Source: Myxococcales bacterium (GTDB taxonomy: Bacteria; Myxococcota_A; Polyangia; Polyangiales; Polyangiaceae). From it: DNA of 64,000 bases. The notes below the pieces were generated by a model. The model worked only from the letters and a program-made list of their open reading frames with translations, searched no databases and was not told where the DNA came from. The DNA lies in NCBI GenBank assembly GCA_016712525.1, contig JADJQX010000008.1, positions 744,001 to 808,000 on the forward strand, written 5' to 3'. Each line of letters starts with the position of its first letter. Positions within the stretch are counted from its first letter, which is position 1. This document shows positions 1-8,800 of this stretch, in pieces. Both the position numbers and the translations under genes were made by a program.

Positions 1-34
1 GCCACCACCTTCTCCGCGCGGGAGGCGACCACCG

Positions 35-1978
35 TCAGCCTCGCGGCGGCTTCGACTCGCCCGAGAGCAGACCTACGAACGTCTCGAGCGGCATCGCGCC
101 GAGCTCGCCCTTGTCACGCGAGCGCACGCCGACCTGGCCGGTCTCCGCTTCTTTGGCGCCGACCACGAGCATGTAAGGTACACGCGAGAGGCGCGCGTTG
201 CGGATCTTGGCGCCGAGCTTGTCCGCGCTCGTGTCGACCTCGATGCGGAAGCCCTGCTCGCGGAGCTTCTTGGCGACCTCGATCGCGTAGTCGTCGGCCT
301 TCTCGCTCACGGTGAGCACGATGGCCTGCTTGGGCGCGATCCAGGCCGGGAAATTCCCGCCCGAGTGCTCGAGGTACACGCTGAAGAAGCGCTCGAGCGA
401 GCCCAGGATCGCGCGGTGGAGCATGACCGGGCGGTGCTCTTTGCCGTCCTCGCCGATGTAGCCGAGGTCGAAGCGCTCGGGCAGGTTCGGGTCGAACTGG
501 ATCGTGCCGAGCTGCCAGCTCCGCTTGAGCGCGTCGTGGATGTGAACCTCCACCTTCGGGCCGTAGAACGCGCCCTCGCCGGGCGTCACCTCGAAGGGGA
601 GACCTGCGTTCTTCAAGCCGAGCTCGAGCGCGCCCTCGGCCTCGTCCCAGTCGGCCTCGGTGCCGATGCGCTTCTCGGGCCGGGTCGCGAGCTTGATGTC
701 GACCTTCTCGAAGCCGAACGCCTTGTAGACGACGTTCAAGAACTTGATGAACTTCTCGATCTCGGCCGGCACTTGTTTGCGCGTGCAGAACACGTGGGCG
801 TCGTCTTGGCAGAAGGTGCGGACACGCGAGAGCCCGTGCACGACGCCGCCGCGCTCGTACCTGTGGAGGCGCCCGAAGTCGGCCACGCGCCAGGGGAGCT
901 CACGGTAGCTGCGCTTCTTCGAGCCGAAGATCACGCAGTGGCTCGGGCAGTTCATGGGCTTCAGCGCGAACGCCGCGTCACGGAGGGACTCGTCCCACGA
1001 GCCCTTCTCCTTCACGGCCTGGGCGATCTCGTCGAGCTGGTCCTCCGTCCAGAGACGGAACATGTTCTCGTTGTAGTTGCCGAGGTGACCGCTCGTGCGA
1101 AAGAGCTTCGGGTCGAAGGCTTGCGGAGTGATGACCTCCTCGTAGCCCTCGTCGTCGTAGAGGCCGCGCACGTAGCCGACGAGTGCATTGTACACGAATG
1201 CCCCCTTCGGCAAGAAGAAGGGCATCGCCGGCGCGACCGGGTCGAACATGAAGAGATCGAGCTCTTTTCCGAGCTTGCGGTGGTCGCGGGCCTTGGCCTC
1301 TTCGACGAGCCGTAGGTGCTCCTCGAGCGCCTCTTTGGACGGGAACGCCGTGCCGTAGATGCGCTGGAGCATGGGGTTCCGCTCGTCGCCTCGCCAGTAG
1401 GCGCCGGCCACGCTCGTGAGCTTCACGGCCTTGAGGTAGCCGGTGTTGGGCACGTGGGGGCCCTCGCACACGTCGACCCACTCTTTGCCTTCTTCGCCGT
1501 GGAAGTAGAGCGAGATCTCTTCGCCCGCGGGGATGCTCTCGATGATCTCGACCTTGAACGACTCGCCCATGTCGCGGAACTTCTGGAGGGCCTCGTCGCG
1601 AGAGACGGGCACGCGCCGGAAGTGGCTCTTCTTCCCGATGATCTCGAGCATCGCCTTCTCGATCTTCGAGAGGTCGTCCTCGGAGAAGGAGCCCTCGGGC
1701 TTCTTGAAGTCGTAGTAGAAGCCGTCGTCGATCGCGGGGCCGATGGTGACCTTGGTGCCCGGGAAGAGCCTCTGCACCGCGTCGGCCATGACGTGGGCCG
1801 TCGAGTGGCGGATGACCGCGAGGCCGCGCGGGTCTTGCGTGGTCACGAGCTCGTACGCCGAGGCCGGGTCGATCGGCGTGTGGAGGTCGACGATTTTGCC
1901 GTCGATCGAGAGGGCGACGACGTCCTTCAGGAGGCCTTTTTCGGCGAGGAGCTCGCGCCCCGTCTTTTTCGCGGACAT
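35..1978 (-). CDS. thrS: Threonyl-tRNA synthetase
   Basis: Class II aminoacyl-tRNA synthetase that charges tRNA-Thr in the cytoplasm and edits mischarged serine. The 647-residue product has an N-terminal TGS domain, then the editing (SAD) domain with the HSTAHVMADAV motif and a downstream CEGPH motif. The catalytic core carries the zinc-binding PMNCPSHC motif and the C-terminal anticodon-binding domain ends near the window edge. An in-frame upstream start exists at 2041, but the ATG at 1978 (MSAKKTGRELL) fits the family length and avoids a basic leader with no family counterpart. It is a single gene, with the phosphatase gene upstream on the same strand about 110 bp away. Confidence 0.97.
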   Translation of the reverse strand: MSAKKTGRELLAEKGLLKDVVALSIDGKIVDLHTPIDPASAYELVTTQDPRGLAVIRHSTAHVMADAVQRLFPGTKVTIGPAIDDGFYYDFKKPEGSFSEDDLSKIEKAMLEIIGKKSHFRRVPVSRDEALQKFRDMGESFKVEIIESIPAGEEISLYFHGEEGKEWVDVCEGPHVPNTGYLKAVKLTSVAGAYWRGDERNPMLQRIYGTAFPSKEALEEHLRLVEEAKARDHRKLGKELDLFMFDPVAPAMPFFLPKGAFVYNALVGYVRGLYDDEGYEEVITPQAFDPKLFRTSGHLGNYNENMFRLWTEDQLDEIAQAVKEKGSWDESLRDAAFALKPMNCPSHCVIFGSKKRSYRELPWRVADFGRLHRYERGGVVHGLSRVRTFCQDDAHVFCTRKQVPAEIEKFIKFLNVVYKAFGFEKVDIKLATRPEKRIGTEADWDEAEGALELGLKNAGLPFEVTPGEGAFYGPKVEVHIHDALKRSWQLGTIQFDPNLPERFDLGYIGEDGKEHRPVMLHRAILGSLERFFSVYLEHSGGNFPAWIAPKQAIVLTVSEKADDYAIEVAKKLREQGFRIEVDTSADKLGAKIRNARLSRVPYMLVVGAKEAETGQVGVRSRDKGELGAMPLETFVGLLSGESKPPRG

Positions 1979-2085
1979 GGCGCGGCCATAGCACGTTTTG
2001 CCGCGGACCGCCTCACGCGCGAACGAGCCCCCATGGCGCACCTACGCTTTTACATGCATGATGCACACGTCGCCGGGGTCGCCGG

Positions 2086-3132
2086 TCAGGGCTTCGTGAT
2101 CGAGCGCGAGAAGAGCATGTTGCCGGTCTCGTCGACGAGCTCGGCCGTGAGCTTCTTCCCCTGGATCACGATGTAGAAGAAGCTGAGCGCGTTCGTCTGG
2201 AAGTAGCTCTTGTTGCGGGCAGAGAGCTCGGTGCCCTCGGCCCCGGCGCCGCCGACGATGAGCTCGGTCGTCTTGCACTTGTCCTCGAGCCACTGCGACG
2301 AGTGATCGTGCCCGGAGATGTAGACGTCGACCTTGCCGCAGACGTGGTCGTCCATGAAGCTCTTCATGCTGCCGCCAGAGACGACGGGGATGCCCGGGAT
2401 GCCCTCGTAGCGGCCGGCGTTCCCGTGGGGGCCGTTCGAGAGGTACGGGTGGTGGCCGAGGGCGATCTTCCACTCGCTCGTGGACGCGGCGAGCCACTGG
2501 GGGATCTGCGCCTTTTGGTCGTCGTCGCGGCCGAACATGATGAGGTTCGTGTCGAGCGCGAAGAACTCGACGTTCTCCACCGTGCGGTGCCAGAAGTTCG
2601 AGGGGAGCTTCCACTTCTGGCTCTTCGCCGTGTAGTCGACCTGGTTTTTGCCTTTGCCGAAGCTCGTGCCGGCGCCGTTGCCGCCGTAGTCGTGGTTGCC
2701 GAGCACGACCCAGAAGGGCACGTTGATCTTGGCGTAGGGCTGCTCGAACCGCGACTGGAGCAGCGGATCGTCGGCCGAGTCGACGCCGCTCTCGTAGATG
2801 TTGTCGCCGAGGAGCTGCACGAAGTCGCAGCCGTCGTTCTTGCACTTGGTCTCGACGGCGACGGCGACGCGCTGCTGGCCGTCGTTGCCCTTGCCCGTGT
2901 CGCCCATGGCGACGAAGCGGATCGCCTTGGGCGGCGGCGGCGCGGTGTCGGGGACGGACGCGTCCTTCGGGGCGGGGGGCGGAGGCGTGGAGCTCGCCGG
3001 CGGGGCGGCGGAGGACGAGGGAGAGCCGGAGGCTTCGGGGGCCGCGGGATCGGGCAGCGCAGAGCTCCCGCAGGCGCTCGCGAGGGCGAGGATGAGGGCG
3101 GAGCCGAGGCCGATGCGCGTCCCGTTCGTCAT
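2086..3132 (-). CDS. Secreted calcineurin-like (purple acid phosphatase type) lipoprotein
   Basis: A 348-residue predicted lipoprotein: the signal peptide ends at LALASAC, followed by a Pro/Ala/Ser-rich linker of about 45 residues. The catalytic part has the full metallophosphoesterase signature in order: GDTGKG, GDNIYE, GNHDYGG, GHHPYLSNGPHG and SGHDHSSQ. These ligate a two-metal centre. The GDTG and GNHDYGG forms resemble the small tartrate-resistant acid phosphatase (ACP5) group rather than 3',5'-cAMP phosphodiesterases. It probably acts on phosphate esters at the cell surface, but the substrate is not known. The ATG at 3132 directly precedes the signal peptide. Confidence 0.85.
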   Translation of the reverse strand: MTNGTRIGLGSALILALASACGSSALPDPAAPEASGSPSSSAAPPASSTPPPPAPKDASVPDTAPPPPKAIRFVAMGDTGKGNDGQQRVAVAVETKCKNDGCDFVQLLGDNIYESGVDSADDPLLQSRFEQPYAKINVPFWVVLGNHDYGGNGAGTSFGKGKNQVDYTAKSQKWKLPSNFWHRTVENVEFFALDTNLIMFGRDDDQKAQIPQWLAASTSEWKIALGHHPYLSNGPHGNAGRYEGIPGIPVVSGGSMKSFMDDHVCGKVDVYISGHDHSSQWLEDKCKTTELIVGGAGAEGTELSARNKSYFQTNALSFFYIVIQGKKLTAELVDETGNMLFSRSITKP

Positions 3133-3216
3133 GGGGCTTCGGGGTACGATCCGGCCGGCCCTCGGTCAACCGATTCCGTCGGCCACGAGTCGCTTCGTGC
3201 GTCAGGCGGGCAGAGA

Positions 3217-3588
3217 TCAGCCCCCGAACGGGAAGAGGCCGTCGGCGAGGGTCGCTCGCACCTCGGCGTAGGTCCTCTCACCTCGACGGACATCTTCGAC
3301 GAGCTCCCCGAGCTCGCATGGGCCGAGGCCCGGGAGGAGCCGCTGCCCCGACGACGCCACCTGCGCGAGCACGAGCAGCACGGTCATGGTGCGTGCGCCC
3401 GCGAAGGCCCGCGGAGAGCGCGCGAAGGCGTACAGCAAGGCCGCGGGGCCCTCGTAGACGTCCTCGGCGAGGTGCTCGGCCTCCCGGAGCGCGGCGCGGA
3501 TGGCGGGGCGCGAGCAGGCCTTCCCGAGGGCGAACCGCGAGGCGACCCAGGCATACGCGGCGACGACGTCGTCTTCGGCGGGCAGCAC
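3217..3588 (-). CDS. Degenerate Doc/Fic-fold protein
   Basis: A 123-residue protein starting with GTG, two bases after the stop of the 58-residue gene upstream, so the two are probably translated together. Residues 26-85 follow the Doc pattern: an Ala-rich helix with ALREAEHLAEDVYEGPAALLY, then a helix, the position of the catalytic loop, and LVLAQVASSGQRL. Doc and Fic enzymes use HxFxxGN(K/G)R to transfer phosphate or AMP. Here the loop reads SPRAFAGARTM, without the catalytic His, Asn or Arg. If the resemblance is real, the protein is catalytically dead or has changed function. The similarity was recognised by eye and needs a profile search. Confidence 0.5.
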   Translation of the reverse strand: MLPAEDDVVAAYAWVASRFALGKACSRPAIRAALREAEHLAEDVYEGPAALLYAFARSPRAFAGARTMTVLLVLAQVASSGQRLLPGLGPCELGELVEDVRRGERTYAEVRATLADGLFPFGG

Positions 3589-3590
3589 GC

Positions 3591-3767
3591 TCAGCCCCCC
3601 GACCCGCGGCGCACGGTGCGCTCTCCGAACGAACGATCCGCCTCGGCGAGCTCTTCGAGGGCGGCGAGCTCGGCGCGCCCCGCCCGGGCGACGAGGGACT
3701 CGATCCGCTCCGCGAGCCCGTCGCCTTGGCCTTCGAGGGTGGTCGTCTCGCCCTTGGGATCGTTCAT
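3591..3767 (-). CDS. 58-residue acidic/helical protein upstream of Doc-like gene
   Basis: A short gene (ATG at 3767, 58 residues) overlapping the stop of the upstream membrane-protein gene as ATGA and ending two bases before the Doc-like gene. The product is mostly charged helix, rich in Ala, Glu and Arg, with no signal peptide. Its size and place match an antitoxin in a phd-doc arrangement, but no DNA-binding fold or known antitoxin family is recognised. The two-sided translational coupling makes it a real gene more likely than not. Confidence 0.55.
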   Translation of the reverse strand: MNDPKGETTTLEGQGDGLAERIESLVARAGRAELAALEELAEADRSFGERTVRRGSGG

Positions 3768-4999
3768 GACGACGAGGCTACACGCGAGCCTTCGGTCTTC
3801 GCGAGACCTTGGGCGACGTGGGCGAGGCCGACGAAGAAGAGACCGAGCGGCACCACGAAGAAGCGCGAATGCCAATCGGGGAAGGCGAAGAACCGGGCGA
3901 CGGAGAGCGGGACCATCGCGAGCGTGAGGGCGACCACGGGCGACGGACCTCCCGCCCCCGAGTCGGCCGTGAGGAGCGCTCGCACACGCGGCGACGCGGC
4001 CGCTCCGGCCACGACCACGACGAACGCGACGAGGGCGACGACCTCGCACGTGTAGAGCTCGAGCGCGTTCTCCTTCAGGATGCGCAGGTAGAGCGAGGCG
4101 TCGAGCGTGTGCCGCGCGTCGGCCGGAAATGGCTCGAAATGGACGCGACGAAAATGCACGAGCGCGGCCCACCCGTAGCTGCCGCGCTCGACCCACGCTC
4201 TCGCTCCGAAGGCGAGCGCGGCGGCGATGAGCGCGTCGCGCGGCGAAGCCAAAAAGGGCCTCTTCCGTGCGGCGAAGGCGAGCGCGAGCGCCGCCACGAG
4301 GCCCGGGTACATGGCCGCGTCGGAGCGCGCGAGGACGGCGACGACCATGAGACCGAGCCCTACCCTCGGGCGGTCGCGCGCGAGCAGCCCGAGGCCCGCG
4401 AGCGCGAGCGCGGCGCCGAGCGGATCGGACAGCGGCGACGCGGCGAGCTCGTCGAAGTGGAACACCCCGGCGATGACGAAGAAGGCCACGCTCCGAACCA
4501 CGGCCTCCCGCACCGACCCGTCGGGAGAACGTGGCCGGAGCGCCACCCACGTGACCGCGGCGAGGGCGAGCGTCGACAGGAGCGTCACGAGGTGGAGGGC
4601 ACGGGGGACCTTCACCCCGAGCTTCGACACGAGCCACGCCGATCGTGTGAAGAGCGGTCTCCCCCGGAACCAGACGAGCTGCTGCGCGAACGAGCGGTCG
4701 TCGTACGCCATCCAGTGGGCGTAGTCGCCCGGGAAATCTCGGCCCGTCATCCACGCGTAGCGCTCGGGGGTGAGCGCGTCGCGGAGGTCTCCGAGCGTCC
4801 TCTCGCGCGCCGTGGCTTCGCCGTCGTACGCGTGGACGACGCCCACGTACGCCATGAGATCGAAGTCCTCGCGGGGGTGCGCGAGCGCCGAGAGCGAGAC
4901 GAGCAGGCACACGATCGCCACGATCGCCGACGCGACGAGCGCAGGGAGCCTCGCCCGCACAAGCCCGTGCGCGGCCTTCGTGGGGGGCGTTCGTGCCAC
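3764..4999 (-). CDS. Multipass membrane protein, GT-C glycosyltransferase-like
   Basis: A 411-residue integral membrane protein with about eight to ten hydrophobic segments. The first spans residues 18-40 and is followed by a periplasmic-type loop with paired acidic residues (HPREDFDLM). An early acidic loop after the first membrane segment is typical of GT-C glycosyltransferases that use lipid-linked sugars, but no specific family motif is evident. The start is GTG at 4999, and the gene diverges from the DUF4388 gene across about 155 bp. The 3' end overlaps the 58-residue gene by ATGA. Function is inferred from architecture only. Confidence 0.55.
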   Translation of the reverse strand: MARTPPTKAAHGLVRARLPALVASAIVAIVCLLVSLSALAHPREDFDLMAYVGVVHAYDGEATARERTLGDLRDALTPERYAWMTGRDFPGDYAHWMAYDDRSFAQQLVWFRGRPLFTRSAWLVSKLGVKVPRALHLVTLLSTLALAAVTWVALRPRSPDGSVREAVVRSVAFFVIAGVFHFDELAASPLSDPLGAALALAGLGLLARDRPRVGLGLMVVAVLARSDAAMYPGLVAALALAFAARKRPFLASPRDALIAAALAFGARAWVERGSYGWAALVHFRRVHFEPFPADARHTLDASLYLRILKENALELYTCEVVALVAFVVVVAGAAASPRVRALLTADSGAGGPSPVVALTLAMVPLSVARFFAFPDWHSRFFVVPLGLFFVGLAHVAQGLAKTEGSRVASSS

Positions 5000-5154
5000 G
5001 ACCGGACCCTACTCGAGTGCGCGAACGGCCGGGGGAAAAGCCTGGCAATTTTTGCGCGTGCGAGGCGATCGTGTGTCGTCGGGTGCGCCTCGAGAGTCGG
5101 AGGCGCTACCACCTCTCGCCGCGGAGGCGAAACTCTGCGAGGATTGCGCGCATC

Positions 5155-7587
5155 GTGTCGTCCTCCGAGCGCCCCGCGGCCGCTGGCCCGTCGGGGGACC
5201 TTCTCCCCGAGCTGCTCGCCGTCCAGGCCGAGCGAAGGTCGTGCGTCGTGCGCGTCCTCGGAGAAGGCGCCGAGGCGCGTCTGTCGTTCGAGGAAGGGAC
5301 GCTCGTCCACGTCGAGGAGGGCACGACGGGCATGGCGCTCGGCCGCCTCTTGGTCGACGACGGGAAGCTCTCGGCCGAGGACCTCGCGAGCCTCCTCGAC
5401 GCGCTCGCCGAGGCCGAGGCGCGCGGGAAGCAGCTCCGCCTCGGAGACCTCGCCGTTCAACGCGGTCTCCTCACGCGCAAAGAGCTCTCGCTGTCGCTCT
5501 TCGCGCAGGTTCGAAAGAAGGTCGTGGCCGCCCTCACGTGGGAGTCGCCCGAGGTCAGCGTGCTCCCGCTCCCGCCGGCCGCGAAGGGCTCGCCCCGCCC
5601 ACGGTTCCCGACCACCCTCGAGCCGCTCGTGCTCTCGGCGTTTCGCAAGTGCCCGCGAGACCGCCTGAGGGCGCGCTTCGATCCGCGCGGCGCGTGGTCT
5701 CTCGTCGGAAACATCGAATCGATCGCCACGCTCTTCCGCCCGAAGCCCGAAGAACGAGACGCGCTCGTGGCCATCACGGCCGACGTGCCACCCGAGGCAC
5801 TCGTCGAGGGGCTCTCCCGGGACGACGAGCCCGAGGATGGCCTCGCGTTCCTCACGACCCTCGCGGCCACGGGCCACCTGGCCCCCCGCGACACCCCGGG
5901 CTCGCGGCGCGGACCTTCGCCAAAAAAGCGAATCATATCGAGCATTTGCACCGCCGCCGGGGCCAAACGTGAGGCGCGTTCGGGCGCCGCGAAGGGGCGG
6001 TTCTTGTCTCCGGTCGCGCGTCCCCGCGCGAAGGTCGAAGCGGGGACCGACACGCCCGCCCGCACGCACGACCCGTCTCCGGGCAGCCCGGCCGCCAAGC
6101 TCCGCGGGGAGCGCGCGTTCCTCGAGGGTAAGGCGCACATGGCGCAGGGCCGCGAGGCGCAGGCCAAGGCCGAAATTTGGCGCGCTCATAGGCTCGTTCC
6201 GACCGCGGCCGAGTACGAGCTCTACCTCGCGTGGCTCACGCACCGCGGCGACGAGCGGCGGGCGGCGGAGCTCGAGTCGGTCGCCCTCCGCGCGAAGCGC
6301 CAGGACCCGGAGCTCGGGTTCGCGTCGTACGTGCTCGCCCACCTCGCCCTCCTCCGCGGCGACGTCGAGCGGGCCGAGGCCGAGCAGGCGCGCGCGCAGC
6401 GGCTCGGGGTGAGCCAGAAGGCGACCGAGGAGCTTACGGCGTCCTCGGCGATGCCGATCCCCGAGGCGGGCGCGTCGACGGCGTTCGCCGCCATGAGGCC
6501 CGAGATCAAGCGGCGCACGAGGCGAGGGCTCCCTTTCCTCGCCCGGGCCCCGAGACCTCCGACCTCGGCCCCGCACGAGGCCGCGCCCATCGAGGCGGCC
6601 CCCGTCGAGGCGCCCCCCGTCGAGAGGACGACACCCGAGGACGCCCCCGCGTCCGCTCCGGGCGCGCTCTCGACGAAGGAGCCTCCCGCGATCCCGAGGC
6701 CCGAGGCCCGAGCCCCTTCCCTGGCGGAGGCCCTCTCTCCCGCGCCCGCGGCCGTCCCCGACGGGGCGCCCACGGAGGCGCCCGCTGCGCCCGCGAACGC
6801 CGAAGCCGCGGCCTCCCCAGCGGCCTCGGTCGAGATGGCCGCGCCCACGCCGGTCGACGTCTCGCCTTCGTCGACGAAGGCCAAGGACGAGCCCAAGGCC
6901 CCGGAGGTCGTCGGGGAGAGCCACGCCGAGCCCCCGCGCGACGAAGCCCCGGTGAGCGCGAGGTCGAAGGCCCCCGTCGAAGGAGAGCCCACGACCGACG
7001 GTGCGCCCCCCTCGTCGGCCCCCGAGAGCGCTCCCGTGTCCTCGGCGCCCGAGAGCACCCTGACCATCCCGACGACCTCGCGCGGGCCGTGGGTCGGGGT
7101 CGTCCTCGCGGTGGCCATCGTGGCCACGATCCTCTATGTTTTTCAGCCTTCGAGCGATCCGAAGCCCACGCCGACGCCCCCGACCGAGGCCGCCCGAGAG
7201 GCCGCGACGCCCGACGCGGCGAGCTCCACCTCGAACGTCGACGCCACCGTGGCGCTCGGCTCGGGCGACGACGGTGGGGGCGACTCGGCAAGTGACCACG
7301 ACGCTACGGCGCGCGACGCCACGGCACTCGACGCCACCGCGCTCGACGACGCGAACCTGCCCGAGGCGGGAAAGACCGACCCGAGCCCCACGAGGGCGAA
7401 GACCGGGCTCCTGGTTCCCGAAGGAGCCCCGAAGGGCCGCCGCATCTTCGTCGACGGCCGCGCGGTCGGAGAGACCCCCTCCGAGGTCCCCGCGCCGTGC
7501 GGCAGCCACGAGGTGCGCGTCGGCAGCAAGGGCACGGCCCGCACGATCGACATCCCTTGCGGCGGGCGCGTGGTCGTCGGGCCCTGA
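5155..7587 (+). CDS. DUF4388 (PATAN) protein with TPR-like region, TM helix and PEGA-like tail
   Basis: About 810 residues. Residues 14-120 form a DUF4388/PATAN domain, including LSFEEGTLVHVEEGTTG and the following helical extension. A Lys/Arg/Pro linker leads to a TPR-like helical region with two or three repeats (AKAEIWRAHRLVPTAAEYELY). A long Ala/Pro/Glu-rich spacer follows, then a membrane helix near residues 645-664. The C-terminus (from about residue 750) looks like a PEGA domain: RRIFVDGRAVGETP and a glycine-rich end. DUF4388 proteins occur in gliding and signalling contexts in myxobacteria. GTG at 5155 was chosen because it follows GAGGA and directly precedes the domain. Earlier in-frame starts reach back to 4993 but would add a basic leader unlike the rest. 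Confidence 0.7.
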   Translation: MSSSERPAAAGPSGDLLPELLAVQAERRSCVVRVLGEGAEARLSFEEGTLVHVEEGTTGMALGRLLVDDGKLSAEDLASLLDALAEAEARGKQLRLGDLAVQRGLLTRKELSLSLFAQVRKKVVAALTWESPEVSVLPLPPAAKGSPRPRFPTTLEPLVLSAFRKCPRDRLRARFDPRGAWSLVGNIESIATLFRPKPEERDALVAITADVPPEALVEGLSRDDEPEDGLAFLTTLAATGHLAPRDTPGSRRGPSPKKRIISSICTAAGAKREARSGAAKGRFLSPVARPRAKVEAGTDTPARTHDPSPGSPAAKLRGERAFLEGKAHMAQGREAQAKAEIWRAHRLVPTAAEYELYLAWLTHRGDERRAAELESVALRAKRQDPELGFASYVLAHLALLRGDVERAEAEQARAQRLGVSQKATEELTASSAMPIPEAGASTAFAAMRPEIKRRTRRGLPFLARAPRPPTSAPHEAAPIEAAPVEAPPVERTTPEDAPASAPGALSTKEPPAIPRPEARAPSLAEALSPAPAAVPDGAPTEAPAAPANAEAAASPAASVEMAAPTPVDVSPSSTKAKDEPKAPEVVGESHAEPPRDEAPVSARSKAPVEGEPTTDGAPPSSAPESAPVSSAPESTLTIPTTSRGPWVGVVLAVAIVATILYVFQPSSDPKPTPTPPTEAAREAATPDAASSTSNVDATVALGSGDDGGGDSASDHDATARDATALDATALDDANLPEAGKTDPSPTRAKTGLLVPEGAPKGRRIFVDGRAVGETPSEVPAPCGSHEVRVGSKGTARTIDIPCGGRVVVGP

Positions 7588-7597
7588 CGAGAGACGA

Positions 7598-7629
7598 AAC
7601 GCCCCCCTCCCGGTGACGAGAGGAGGGCG
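7598..7629. terminator. Candidate bidirectional terminator hairpin
   Basis: A 10-bp inverted repeat (CGCCCCCCTC against GAGGAGGGCG, one mismatch) with a 12-nt loop lies between the converging DUF4388 and phasin genes. There is no strong T-run, so termination is inferred from position and stem stability. Confidence 0.4.
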
Positions 7630-7648
7630 CGCGCACGGACGGTCAGGA

Positions 7649-7924
7649 TCAGGAGGCGAGACCGAACACGGACAGCGCCTTCTTGGCGGCGGCCATCTGG
7701 GCCTTGCGCACCTCGGCGGCCATGTCGTTCGCGTACGAGAACGACTCCTTGGCGAGCTTCTGCATCTCTTGCGCGACGTGCTCGGTCTGCGCGGCGTGGA
7801 GGGCGTTCCACTTGCCGAGCTCCGCCGTGAACGCCGTCACCTGGCCCATCTGGGTGGTGGCGAGCTGCTTCCACATCTGGATGAATTGCTGCATGTGCGA
7901 AGTCTCGTTCGTCTCGTTCGACAT
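7649..7924 (-). CDS. Phasin-family PHA granule protein
   Basis: A 91-residue amphipathic helical protein with no cysteines. The central segment (MQQFIQMWKQLATTQMGQVTAF, then AAQTEHVAQEMQKLAKESFSYA) is typical of phasins, which coat polyhydroxyalkanoate granules. The ATG at 7924 is preferred over an upstream start at 8005 because it is clear of the promoter and operator. It is transcribed leftward from a promoter directly beside a PhaR-type dyad. The neighbouring phaR, the PhaE-like gene and phaC support the assignment. Confidence 0.75.
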   Translation of the reverse strand: MSNETNETSHMQQFIQMWKQLATTQMGQVTAFTAELGKWNALHAAQTEHVAQEMQKLAKESFSYANDMAAEVRKAQMAAAKKALSVFGLAS

Positions 7925-7967
7925 GGTCTTTCCCTCAGTATTTTCGCCACATGTGTGACGTGCGCCG

Positions 7968-7996
7968 AACCTACGTCCGGCACTGGGGAGCGTCAA
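7968..7996 (-). promoter_or_regulatory. Predicted sigma-70-type promoter of the phasin gene
   Basis: On the minus strand a TTGACG -35 (7991-7996) is separated by exactly 17 bp from TAGGTT (7968-7973). The -35 lies one base from the dyad at 7998-8012. Predicted from sequence only. Confidence 0.55.
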
Positions 7997-7997
7997 G

Positions 7998-8012
7998 TGT
8001 TGCACCGCAACA
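7998..8012. promoter_or_regulatory. Predicted PhaR operator 1 (TGTTGCACCGCAACA)
   Basis: A 15-bp dyad with perfect 6-bp arms TGTTGC/GCAACA and a 3-bp spacer, directly upstream of the phasin -35. The core TGC-N3-GCA agrees with the CTGC-N3/4-GCAG type motif reported for Paracoccus PhaR. Near-identical sites occur at 8720-8734 and 8801-8819. Confidence 0.65.
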
Positions 8013-8054
8013 TCGTGGTGACGGGCGCCCGACGAGCTCCCCCACGTCCGCGCG

Positions 8055-8654
8055 TCATCCGCGCCGCTTCGGGGCTCCGGCGCGCAAGCTTCGTTTGAGC
8101 TCGTCGAGCTCGCGGCGGAGCTCGGCCACGTCGTCGGCGGTGGACGCCGAGGGGCGCGGGGGCAAGGGCGTCGGCTCGGGCTCGACCACGACGTCGTCGT
8201 CGGACGGCGTGACGAGAGGCGGAGGCGGCCGCGCGTCGTCGCGCTTCGGGCGGAAGGGGTTCTGGCCCATGAGGGCGCGGGCGAGCGCGCTCGACGCCGT
8301 GAAGGGGAGCTGCGCGAACGGGTTCATCGGGAAGAGGGCGCTCGAGCCTTGTTTCGCCTGGAGATAGAGCTCCATCGACCAGCTCATGTACCGCCCGAGG
8401 AACTCGGCGAGCGCGTCGTCGCCCATGCGGATCATCTGGACGAGGAGCGGCACGGGGAGGAGCCTCCCGCCCCCTCGGCTCTCCAAGATGACCTGGGCGA
8501 GCGTCGACTGGGTGAGGTCGGCCCCGGTCTTCGCATCTTGGATGAAGACGTCGGCGCCATCGCGCACGAGGCCCGCGAGCTCGTCGAGCGTGATGTAGCG
8601 GCTCTCCTCCGTGTCGTAGAGGCGCCGGTTCGAGTACTTCTTCACGATGCGCAT
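8055..8654 (-). CDS. phaR: PHA synthesis repressor PhaR
   Basis: A 199-residue cytoplasmic regulator. The N-terminus (MRIVKKYSNRRLYDTEESRY, then ITLDELAGLVRDG) is the diagnostic PHB/PHA accumulation regulator DNA-binding domain. A second accumulation domain follows at about residues 65-110 (TQSTLAQVILES and later MSWSMELY), and the C-terminus is a Pro/Asp-rich linker ending in a short coiled coil. Known PhaR proteins repress phasin genes and release DNA when they bind nascent PHA granules. It reads in the same direction as the phasin gene, about 130 bp upstream of it, and lies back-to-back with the PHA operon. ATG at 8654. Confidence 0.93.
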   Translation of the reverse strand: MRIVKKYSNRRLYDTEESRYITLDELAGLVRDGADVFIQDAKTGADLTQSTLAQVILESRGGGRLLPVPLLVQMIRMGDDALAEFLGRYMSWSMELYLQAKQGSSALFPMNPFAQLPFTASSALARALMGQNPFRPKRDDARPPPPLVTPSDDDVVVEPEPTPLPPRPSASTADDVAELRRELDELKRSLRAGAPKRRG

Positions 8655-8719
8655 CGCAGGGTTCCTTACGATGCTTTGGGCCCGGCGTCCCGTACCTTGT
8701 GCGTCGCAAAATCATGCCG

Positions 8720-8734
8720 CACTGCGGCGCAACA
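8720..8734. promoter_or_regulatory. Predicted PhaR operator 2 (CACTGCGGCGCAACA)
   Basis: A partial dyad with one conserved half-site (GCAACA) and a relaxed one (CACTGC), spacer GGC. It keeps the TGC-N3-GCA core of the other two sites and sits about 66 bp upstream of the phaR start, so it could serve phaR autoregulation. Confidence 0.5.
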
Positions 8735-8761
8735 TTCCCGGGTTTCGCCGACGAAATCGCC

Positions 8762-8790
8762 TTGACCGTCCCAGGTCCGGATCGTACCTG
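8762..8790 (+). promoter_or_regulatory. Predicted promoter of the PHA operon
   Basis: TTGACC (8762-8767), a 17-bp spacer, and TACCTG (8785-8790). The -10 is weak, but the operator at 8801-8819 would then span the first transcribed bases. Confidence 0.45.
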
Positions 8791-8800
8791 TCCCCCGCCC

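Noticed and set aside
4747..7509. A 920-codon minus-strand frame opposite the DUF4388 gene
   Set aside because: Arg/Gly-rich composition typical of the antisense of a GC-rich gene; it has no domain or ribosome-binding site.
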